Source: Oscillospiraceae bacterium (GTDB taxonomy: Bacteria > Bacillota > Clostridia > Oscillospirales > Oscillospiraceae). Taken from it: DNA of 20,022 nt. A program made the translations under genes and the position numbers. Of the stretch, positions 14,500 to 20,022 are shown in pieces. Where the stretch lies: the NCBI GenBank assembly GCA_009776905.1, contig WRMX01000004.1:6771-26792 (forward strand), given 5' to 3'. The notes beneath the pieces were generated by a model. The model had not been told where the DNA came from, did not search any database, and was given only the letters and a program-made list of their open reading frames with translations. Every line of letters starts with the position of its first letter. The first letter of the stretch is position 1.

Positions 14500-14625
14500 A
14501 AACAGCTGCTCCTCTCAGTTATAGCCGCAGGGCGCATATCAGGCACGTGCAGACGGACAATACCCGCCCTGCAAACGATTGATTATAGTTTTTGCGTAGA
14601 AATTGCTCCACCGATGTCAAATAGC

Positions 14626-15480
14626 CTAGACAATATATGGATTCGGTGCATTGACAAACTCGGAATCCAAGTCCACAGGATTGCCGAACGCGCCAAACAA
14701 AATACTGCCGGGAACTGCCTTCCCATCGATGAACGTGTTTCCGAAATGCCGCCCGACATGATACATACGGTCATAATTTTGCAAGAAAGCCATATTGTTG
14801 CTGCGATGAGTCCCATTGTCGCCGGTCAGCTTCTCGGAATATGACTCTGTCAAATCAAACAAATACATGTTATCTTTGATCTTCACATACCGGGCCCACT
14901 CGTCTGACGAAGGCGTATATTGAACAGTGCCGGCCAATACCTTGAGCGACACGCTCTCTTTCGGCAGCATGATCCTATAAAAAGTCGTGCTGTTGTATGA
15001 ATGCTGCGTATAGAAGTTAGATCCCCAATGCCATTCGACGCAAGTGCCGAGAAGATCGTCGGTAAATGAGTGCCGCTTGAATGGCAGCTCCTCGCCCTCT
15101 ATACGAATGGCGCCAAAATCAAAGTTGCTTGTCACCAACAACGGAAATTTCGGATTCAAGCCGACCTTGCATGTGAGTATCGTAACAAGCCGTTGCTCCA
15201 AATCGATGACATATGTATAACCTGTGCGCAATTGCGCTCCATCATCTTCATGGACCAATAAGTATGTCGTATCGTCGCTTTTCAGGCACCTGTACTTATC
15301 GGTTCTCTTTTCCTTTCCATCGATGCTCCATTCCAGCGTATCCTTGCCGGTGATGAGGAGCTGGTAGTCATATCCATCGTCCATTGCGAAGTAGAAACTC
15401 TCTCCTTCAAGCTCATAGCACGGTGGCTGCGTGAATTGGTTTATCGAGTATTTCTTTCTAGGGTAATCTTTCAGGTTCAA
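14626..15480 (-). CDS. MoaF-like (calycin-type) protein, longer paralogue
   Basis: A 284-residue soluble, beta-rich protein. The N-terminal half (about 20-115) has YDYQLLITGKDTLEW and KYRCLKSDDTTYLL. The C-terminal half (about 120-270) has GTCVEWHWGSNF, YVKIKDNMYLFDLTES and LQNYDRMYHVGRHFGN. These blocks recur in order in the 224-residue gene downstream. The layout of two related beta barrels fits MoaF-type lipocalin-like proteins, which suggests binding or processing of a small hydrophobic or aromatic molecule (inference). The start is TTG, supported by GGGAG 9 bases upstream; no in-frame ATG fits. It lies 64 bases downstream of the tRNA-Arg gene on the same strand and could be transcribed from the tRNA promoter. 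The family assignment is moderate; the paralogy is clear. Confidence 0.65.
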   Translation of the reverse strand: MNLKDYPRKKYSINQFTQPPCYELEGESFYFAMDDGYDYQLLITGKDTLEWSIDGKEKRTDKYRCLKSDDTTYLLVHEDDGAQLRTGYTYVIDLEQRLVTILTCKVGLNPKFPLLVTSNFDFGAIRIEGEELPFKRHSFTDDLLGTCVEWHWGSNFYTQHSYNSTTFYRIMLPKESVSLKVLAGTVQYTPSSDEWARYVKIKDNMYLFDLTESYSEKLTGDNGTHRSNNMAFLQNYDRMYHVGRHFGNTFIDGKAVPGSILFGAFGNPVDLDSEFVNAPNPYIV

Positions 15481-15544
15481 AGTAATTCTCTCCCTTCATT
15501 TGTCATCGTGGACATTAAACTGCAGGACGGAACTTCATGCTGAC

Positions 15545-15621
15545 TGGCACGCCGGAGAAGATTCGAACTCCCGACCTTCTGGTCCGTAGCCAGACGCTCT
15601 ATCCAGCTGAGCTACCGGCGC
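15545..15621 (-). tRNA. tRNA-Arg (anticodon ACG)
   Basis: A 77-base cloverleaf on the minus strand with encoded CCA. The acceptor stem GCGCCGG pairs with CCGGCGT, followed by discriminator G and CCA. The D-arm is GCTC/GAGC. The anticodon stem TCTGG/CCAGA encloses loop CTACGGA, giving anticodon ACG (wobble A normally becomes inosine, reading CGU/CGC/CGA). The T-loop is TTCGAAT with two G-T pairs in its stem. A TTGACG at 15666-15671 (minus strand) could be its -35 box, but the -10 is weak. Confidence 0.97.
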
Positions 15622-15714
15622 AAGTGCTTTGCATGAGGTTCCGCCCCATAACGGAGATATTAACACGTCAACAAAATAAATGCAAGCAAAAGTCATAAAA
15701 AATATAAAAAGCCA

Positions 15715-15743
15715 TTGAATGCAAGCAAATGATTATGTATACT
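15715..15743 (+). promoter_or_regulatory. Sigma-A-type promoter for cheB
   Basis: TTGAAT (15715-15720), a 17-base spacer, and TATACT (15738-15743) lie 35 bases before the cheB ATG. The 12-mer AATGCAAGCAAA overlaps the -35 end (15718-15729) and occurs again at 15679-15690, so a regulator may bind both. Confidence 0.7.
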
Positions 15744-15778
15744 ATAAGCAAATAAAACAATGAATGTGGTGAAGCATC

Positions 15779-16828
15779 ATGCCGAAAATACGCGTAATGA
15801 TCATCGACGACTCCATTATGTTCAGGACATTCCTTACGCAGACATTCACAAAAGACCCCTTGCTAGATGTCGTCGGATGCTACAGCGACCCCATTGAAGC
15901 AGAAAAGCACCTCGCAGCCGACAGGCCTGACGTAATGGTTGTCGACATGGAAATGCCGAAAATGCGCGGAGACGAGTTTCTGCGCAAAATCTTGCCTACG
16001 AACAAAAACCTCAAAGCAATCGTCGTCAGCTCGCTATCCGGCAACGTTTTTAACGCGATGCAAGCCGGCGCGATTGACTTTATCGGCAAGCCAGGCTCGC
16101 ACCCCGGATATGACAAGGACCAATTCGTTCCCGACATAATACAAAAAGTCAAAGTCGCCGCCGCCGCGCATGTGATCAGGCCCGGCGCGCCCCAGCCCGG
16201 CGCAAGCGCGCTCGCGCGCACGGCCCCTCCGCCCAGACGCAGCGTTTTAGGCGCGACAACCAAAAGCCTAATTGCAATAGGCGCGTCCACCGGAGGCACG
16301 GAAGCAATCATCGAGGTCATTAAAAACTTCCCCGCAAATACCCCCGGAGTGATCATAGTGCAACATATGCCCCCCGTTTTTACGCGCATGTATGCCGAAC
16401 GCGTCGATAAACTGATCCCGATGAAAGTACGCGAAGCGCAAAACGGCGACCGTGTCGAGCGCGGGACCATGCTGATAGCCCCCGGTGGCGACCAACAGTT
16501 TTATCTTCGCCAAGACGCATCCGGATACTATGTCTCCCTCTCTGCCGGGCAGAAGGTCAGCGGCCACTGCCCTTCTGTCGATGTGATGTTTGAATCCGTC
16601 GCAAAAACAGCCGGGAAAAACGCGGTTGGCGTCATACTCACAGGCATGGGCGCCGATGGGGCAAAAGGACTAACGGAGCTTAGAAAAACGGGCGCCCACA
16701 CAATCGGGCAAGACGAGGAGTCTTGCGTTGTATATGGCATGCCGATGGTCGCATATAATATGGGCGGCGTGTCGGAGCAGCTGCCTCTTTCCTCAATTGG
16801 CGACGCTGTATTAAAAAGATTCTCATAA
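15779..16828 (+). CDS. cheB: Chemotaxis response regulator protein-glutamate methylesterase CheB
   Basis: A 349-residue two-domain protein that removes methyl groups from (and deamidates) glutamyl residues of chemoreceptors, activated by phosphorylation. The receiver (about 3-120) has acidic residues in MIIDDS and phospho-acceptor Asp56 (VVDMEMPKMRG). An Ala/Pro/Arg-rich linker (about 130-160) joins the methylesterase domain. Its catalytic triad is visible: Ser170 (GASTGG), His196 (VQHMPP) and Asp293 (GMGADG). Length is normal for CheB. No CheA, CheR, CheW or receptor gene is in the window, so it is an orphan copy here. It could receive phosphate from one of the hybrid kinases, but nothing in the sequence proves that. 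It has a promoter at 15715-15743 and probably forms an operon with the next gene, 21 bases on. Confidence 0.97.
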   Translation: MPKIRVMIIDDSIMFRTFLTQTFTKDPLLDVVGCYSDPIEAEKHLAADRPDVMVVDMEMPKMRGDEFLRKILPTNKNLKAIVVSSLSGNVFNAMQAGAIDFIGKPGSHPGYDKDQFVPDIIQKVKVAAAAHVIRPGAPQPGASALARTAPPPRRSVLGATTKSLIAIGASTGGTEAIIEVIKNFPANTPGVIIVQHMPPVFTRMYAERVDKLIPMKVREAQNGDRVERGTMLIAPGGDQQFYLRQDASGYYVSLSAGQKVSGHCPSVDVMFESVAKTAGKNAVGVILTGMGADGAKGLTELRKTGAHTIGQDEESCVVYGMPMVAYNMGGVSEQLPLSSIGDAVLKRFS

Positions 16829-16849
16829 GTTGTAATTATCCGGGGGAAA

Positions 16850-18007
16850 ATGGACAGTACAAAAAAAGTGCGGCCGCCACTCAAGCTGCCACGTTTCGTA
16901 ATCATAATAATCTGCGTATTTCCGGCTGTTATAACGATATTGTTCTATTCGCTTCTCAACAACAAAAGCGCGATGGGATGGGCTGCTGCGCATATTTCGG
17001 CCCCAATACGCAAGATTCTCGGTCTGATAAACTCCATATATCCTTTTTCAATGATGGAAGTTTTGATCGCCGTAGCTGTGGTTTGGCTGGTTTATTTCAT
17101 TGTAAAGACCATCATCATCACAGTACGCACGAGCGATAAATTAAAGCATCTGTCGAAGCGTTTGTTGACAGTGCTAGTGGTGGTATTGTATTTGTGGGGC
17201 CTTTTCTGCTGGTTGTGGAACAGTGGCTATCACGGCCCCGGATTCGCCGAGAAAAACGGGTTTTCCGGTGGTGGGGTATCAATTGACGAGCTTGCCTCTG
17301 TCACTGCTTATTTCGCTGAGAAAGCTAATGAATATGCGCTGCTCGTTGAGAGAGACGATGATGGCCATTACATCGGCGACCGCCGCGAGTTTTTCAAGAC
17401 ATCAACGTCGATATATCAAAATATCGTCAACGACTACCCCGGTTTGGAAGGCAGATCGTATAAGCCAAAAGCAATGTTGTTTTCATGGCTGATGAGCCGC
17501 ACCGGTTATACCGGAATATATTTCGCATATACGGGAGAATCGAGCATCAATATCAACGCTCCTCTCTGCCTTATGCCCGCGACAATCGCGCACGAACTTG
17601 CGCATCAACGTGGCGTTTACAGGGAAGATGAGGCGAATTTCGTTGGCATCGTAGCTTGCGTCACCTCCGATAGCATTGCTTATATGTACGCGGGCTACCT
17701 ATTAGGTCTCATGCACCTGATGAGCGCGCTGGCGTTTCCCGCTTACGAGCTTTGGGCAGAAATCAATGGCAGTTTAAACCTCAGCGTCATCACCGATATG
17801 CAAGATAATAACGAGTTTTGGCGGTCACAAGAAAAGGTCGAAACAGGAATCGAGTTTTTTGACAATGTCCTCACTTCGCTGACTGAAGTGGTCAGCGATA
17901 CCGTTGATACGGTATATGACGGCTTTCTAAAATCGCAAAACCAGGAGCTTGGCTTGCGGACGTACGGGGCATGCGTTGACCTTTTGGTCGAACACTATTC
18001 CCGATAG
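16850..18007 (+). CDS. DUF3810-like membrane protein with HExxH motif
   Basis: A 385-residue protein with three N-terminal membrane segments (about 15-40, 62-88, 103-125), then a large, probably extracytoplasmic domain. That domain contains HELAH (residues 248-252) followed by GVYREDEANF. His248 and His252 with nearby Glu249 and Glu261 form a zinc-metalloprotease-like site. The family is known as DUF3810 in many Clostridia; its substrate is undetermined. GGGGGAA sits just before the ATG, and the gene starts 21 bases after cheB, so the two are probably co-transcribed, a pairing for which I know no explanation. It ends in convergent orientation to the pantothenate kinase. A short inverted repeat (18012-18033) lies between them. 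Confidence 0.8.
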   Translation: MDSTKKVRPPLKLPRFVIIIICVFPAVITILFYSLLNNKSAMGWAAAHISAPIRKILGLINSIYPFSMMEVLIAVAVVWLVYFIVKTIIITVRTSDKLKHLSKRLLTVLVVVLYLWGLFCWLWNSGYHGPGFAEKNGFSGGGVSIDELASVTAYFAEKANEYALLVERDDDGHYIGDRREFFKTSTSIYQNIVNDYPGLEGRSYKPKAMLFSWLMSRTGYTGIYFAYTGESSININAPLCLMPATIAHELAHQRGVYREDEANFVGIVACVTSDSIAYMYAGYLLGLMHLMSALAFPAYELWAEINGSLNLSVITDMQDNNEFWRSQEKVETGIEFFDNVLTSLTEVVSDTVDTVYDGFLKSQNQELGLRTYGACVDLLVEHYSR

Positions 18008-18011
18008 CCGG

Positions 18012-18033
18012 AATTGTTAAGGGCGGGTTACAA
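18012..18033. terminator. Possible weak bidirectional terminator between convergent genes
   Basis: AATTGTTAA and TTACAATT flank GGGCGGG, forming a hairpin with one unpaired A in the 49-base gap between the DUF3810-like gene and the pantothenate kinase. There is no T-run on either side, so it is placed mainly by position. Confidence 0.3.
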
Positions 18034-18057
18034 TTCACGCCACACGTTAAATCAACT

Positions 18058-18879
18058 TCAACCCATGTTGTTAATAGCAGCGGCGCCGATTGCGGTCGCA
18101 TAAACTGCATTCGGCGGAATAACAAACGTAAGATCCGTCAAATTGCTGAAAGCAAACTGGAGCCCCTCCGCTTGCGGGAACATCGTCAGCGTCCCCGTCA
18201 ATACGACGTCGCGGATCGTGTCGTTCTTTGCAACAAACACAGCTAACATACCCGCAGTTTCAAACACCATATTGATTATTCCGAGAGCGAGGTCGGCTTC
18301 CGTGGCCGTACCCTTTATTTTTCCAAAATTCGCCGCAGTAAGATTCGCCGGCAACGAAGGTATGTCAGAACCGATAATGTCCCTCACGGACAAATCGACA
18401 TTTTCCAGCCTGCCCGTCATAGCGAGAGCTAGTATGGCATCTATATCGCTTTTGCCCAGCATTTTAGAACACAACCCAATGATTGTCCCGCCGCCGACTC
18501 CCGAGCCGCCAATGTGCGATATCCCATCGACCCCTGCCCTGACGAACGCGGTTCCCGTCCCCATGCTCACGACAATTGCTTCCTTCAATCCGGATAATTG
18601 GAGCGCGCCGTGCCCGATTGCTTGGAATTCGTTCACCTTATAGGTCTTAATGCCATAAATATCTTCATTGATGAACGAAGAGCCCACGCCTGTTATCGCT
18701 ATCGACGACACGTCTCCAAGCGCCACATTGTATTTTCGCAAAAAATTCCCGATCGCGCCGAATAGCGATGTGATTTGATCTGCAGCCCTCACTTGCAGTG
18801 TCCCGATGAGCTCTCCCTCGCGCAATCCGACCACTTTCGTCGTTGAACCCCCGACATCGATCCCCAAAATAATCCCCAT
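18058..18879 (-). CDS. coaW: Type II pantothenate kinase (CoaW family)
   Basis: A 273-residue actin/Hsp70-fold kinase that phosphorylates pantothenate with ATP, the first step of coenzyme A synthesis. The N-terminal phosphate loop reads GIDVGGSTTK. A mid-protein MGTGTAFV and a glycine-rich GGSGVGGGTIIGL complete the ATP-site motifs typical of the Staphylococcus-type (type II) enzyme. This type is generally not feedback-inhibited by CoA (family knowledge). Length matches the family. The start at 18879 is chosen over an in-frame ATG at 18933 because GAGGAGG lies 6 bases upstream and the family begins directly at MGIILGIDVGG. The alternative would add an 18-residue Gln/Arg-rich tail with no support. 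It diverges from the HDOD gene across a palindrome-rich region. No other CoA genes are present. Confidence 0.93.
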   Translation of the reverse strand: MGIILGIDVGGSTTKVVGLREGELIGTLQVRAADQITSLFGAIGNFLRKYNVALGDVSSIAITGVGSSFINEDIYGIKTYKVNEFQAIGHGALQLSGLKEAIVVSMGTGTAFVRAGVDGISHIGGSGVGGGTIIGLCSKMLGKSDIDAILALAMTGRLENVDLSVRDIIGSDIPSLPANLTAANFGKIKGTATEADLALGIINMVFETAGMLAVFVAKNDTIRDVVLTGTLTMFPQAEGLQFAFSNLTDLTFVIPPNAVYATAIGAAAINNMG

Positions 18880-18885
18880 ACCAAT

Positions 18886-18892
18886 CCTCCTC
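18886..18892 (-). promoter_or_regulatory. Ribosome binding site fixing the coaW start
   Basis: GAGGAGG on the minus strand sits 6 bases before the ATG at 18879, ruling in this start over the ATG at 18933. Confidence 0.88.
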
Positions 18893-18911
18893 GATCGTTG
18901 TTGCTGATATA

Positions 18912-18930
18912 ATGATTGCTGCGCAATCAT
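18912..18930. repeat. Inverted repeat in the coaW leader region
   Basis: ATGATTGC and GCAATCAT, 8-base arms separated by TGC. It could be an operator or RNA hairpin upstream of the coaW ribosome site. Confidence 0.6.
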
Positions 18931-18953
18931 CATATATTGATTTAATATATATC

Positions 18954-18986
18954 GTCTTGCTCCCGGCTACGCCGGAACCGCAAGAC
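18954..18986. repeat. Two-tier stem-loop in the coaW/HDOD divergent region
   Basis: The outer stem GTCTTGC/GCAAGAC encloses an inner stem CCGGC/GCCGG with loop TAC and a 2/4 internal loop. It has no T-tail, so it is not a classical terminator. The location between divergent genes suggests a regulatory structure. Confidence 0.65.
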
Positions 18987-19009
18987 ATGATAATAATACA
19001 TTATTCAGC

Positions 19010-19025
19010 AAACTTGCGCAAGTTT
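19010..19025. repeat. Perfect 16-bp palindrome upstream of the HDOD gene
   Basis: AAACTTGCGCAAGTTT lies 26 bases before the start codon and just before the ribosome site GAAAGGAG (19031-19038). The twofold symmetry and position fit a repressor operator. A small hairpin is also possible. Confidence 0.6.
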
Positions 19026-19051
19026 TTCCTGAAAGGAGCCTGAATAGCTTC

Positions 19052-20022
19052 ATGAAAACGAGATTCTTTATCAGCGCGATACCTTTCTTTGACTCAAAAA
19101 TGGCAGTCCATGCTTATCGAATGATGACGCAGGACGGAGAAAAGCTCCTCGGCGCAGCAGAAGATTTTCGCATGCTTGGAGGCGAACTGCTGGCGCCCGC
19201 TCTCGAGCTCGTCAAAGACATCGGCGTCGAACCGTTTTCCGGAAGCCACGACTTCTTCATCAGCCTCAGCAAATATCAGCTGCTCATCGGCATGCCAATC
19301 AATCTTGGCATCCCGCCGGATAAATTGGTTTGCGTGATAGACAAGGAAACACTCGCAGACAGCGCAGCATATGCAAAAATGGGGGTGCTCAAGCGAAACG
19401 GATACCGCGTTGCGCTCGATGGCATCCCCGACTTCATCAGCCTCGAAACCGCCTCAAAGTTTTTTGATTTTATACTGCTCAGTTGCAAAGCCGACAGCTT
19501 TTCTAAAGATATTAAAGCAATCCGCCCCTATATATTCCGCACAGGGCTGGTCATCACCGATGTCCCCGATATGGCCAGTTTCAATAAGTTTGCAGGGGCG
19601 CGTAATGTTCTGCTTGCAGGCGATTTCTACAGCCAGCCGATAACGAAAGGTGTCGCCGAGATATCCCCGTTGAAAATAAACTCCCTTACGCTGCTCAAGC
19701 AGATAAATGAGGAAGGATTCGACCTCATAGCTGCCGCGAACACGATTGAGCGTGACCCTGCGCTCTCAATATCTTTGCTGCGCTTTATCAATGCAATGAA
19801 CCCTGACCGCAGCCGCGAAATTGACTCGATACGCCGCGCGGTCGCTATTCTTGGCCAAAACGAAGTGAAAAAATGGGCGACGGTCGCTATTTCGATAGGC
19901 ATCGGCGAAGACCGCCCGAGCGAAATCACAAAGCTATCGCTTATCCGCGCGAAATTTGCCGAAACGCTCGCCCCTGCGTTTAACATGGCGGTCAAGTCAG
20001 GCTCGCTTTTCATCGCAGGCCT
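19052..20022 (+). CDS. Degenerate-EAL/HDOD signalling protein (3' end beyond window)
   Basis: The first 323 residues of a protein that continues past the right edge. The N-terminal about 190 residues follow an EAL-type fold (FFISAIPFFDSKMAVHAYRM, later KFFDFILLSCKAD), but the catalytic E-x-L and metal ligands of cyclic-di-GMP phosphodiesterases are not seen. An HDOD domain starts near residue 205 (INSLTLLKQINEEGFDLIAAA, then DPALSISLLRFIN and AVAILGQNEVKKW). This is the YuxH/CdgJ-type arrangement, linked in other bacteria to motility and signalling, and it probably acts as a protein-interaction or ligand-binding module rather than an enzyme. The ATG at 19052 follows GAAAGGAG with a rather long 13-base spacing. 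It is transcribed away from coaW. The open frame continues without a stop to the window end. Confidence 0.88.
   Translation, partial: MKTRFFISAIPFFDSKMAVHAYRMMTQDGEKLLGAAEDFRMLGGELLAPALELVKDIGVEPFSGSHDFFISLSKYQLLIGMPINLGIPPDKLVCVIDKETLADSAAYAKMGVLKRNGYRVALDGIPDFISLETASKFFDFILLSCKADSFSKDIKAIRPYIFRTGLVITDVPDMASFNKFAGARNVLLAGDFYSQPITKGVAEISPLKINSLTLLKQINEEGFDLIAAANTIERDPALSISLLRFINAMNPDRSREIDSIRRAVAILGQNEVKKWATVAISIGIGEDRPSEITKLSLIRAKFAETLAPAFNMAVKSGSLFIAG

Noticed and set aside
18880..18933. Upstream ATG for coaW
   Set aside because: The added 18 residues would span the GAGGAGG ribosome site and the inverted repeat, and the family starts at the glycine-rich loop.

Overview
The window looks like a chromosomal segment of an anaerobic Bacillota, most likely class Clostridia and probably a little-studied or uncultured lineage. 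This is inferred from the soluble multi-domain hybrid histidine kinases, a type II pantothenate kinase, a DUF3810-type membrane protein, a stand-alone PTS_EIIC_2-type membrane protein, strong GGAGG-type ribosome sites and frequent TTG/GTG starts. No rRNA, transposase or phage gene is visible.

Region 1 (1-9149, plus strand) is a cluster of four large hybrid histidine kinases with no predicted membrane segments. They alternate between two architectures. Type A (1-1317, cut by the window edge, and 3314-6106) has kinase core, receiver, HPt and an extra C-terminal helical segment. Type B (1323-3302 and 6423-9149) has an N-terminal receiver, kinase core, a diverged receiver and a terminal receiver. 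The order A-B-A-B suggests duplication of a two-gene phosphorelay module. The first three genes are packed within 5-11 bases of each other and look like one operon. No DNA-binding or other output protein is present.

Region 2 is the non-coding DNA around the kinases and at two other places (6101-6381, 9168-9243, 13647-13831). It holds a dispersed, multi-hairpin intergenic repeat. Two copies are identical over 96 bases. A third differs but keeps its stem through a compensatory base-pair change. Three loci end in a second stem-loop whose 30-34 base loop shares the pattern CTT-N4-TWTRTT-N3-GTT. This repeat family is the most unexplained structure in the window.

Region 3 (9245-13612, minus strand) is a compact operon: HD-domain phosphohydrolase, then a Cu(I) P1B-type ATPase with a 4-base overlap, then a PTS_EIIC_2-type membrane protein 28 bases on. 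Region 4 (13825-15480, minus) has two paralogous MoaF-like proteins. A tRNA-Arg(ACG) gene lies upstream of them (15545-15621, minus).

Region 5 (15779-18007, plus) is a chemotaxis methylesterase CheB with a good sigma-A-type promoter, followed 21 bases later by a DUF3810-like membrane protein with an HExxH motif. A type II pantothenate kinase (18058-18879, minus) converges on it. Region 6, from 18880, is a palindrome-rich divergent intergenic region leading into a degenerate-EAL/HDOD signalling protein that runs off the right edge.

Functionally the window is dominated by intracellular signal transduction (hybrid kinases, CheB, HDOD protein, HD phosphohydrolase) with copper export and CoA biosynthesis genes among them. 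No canonical T-tailed terminators were found. The repeat and palindromic structures take up most gene ends.
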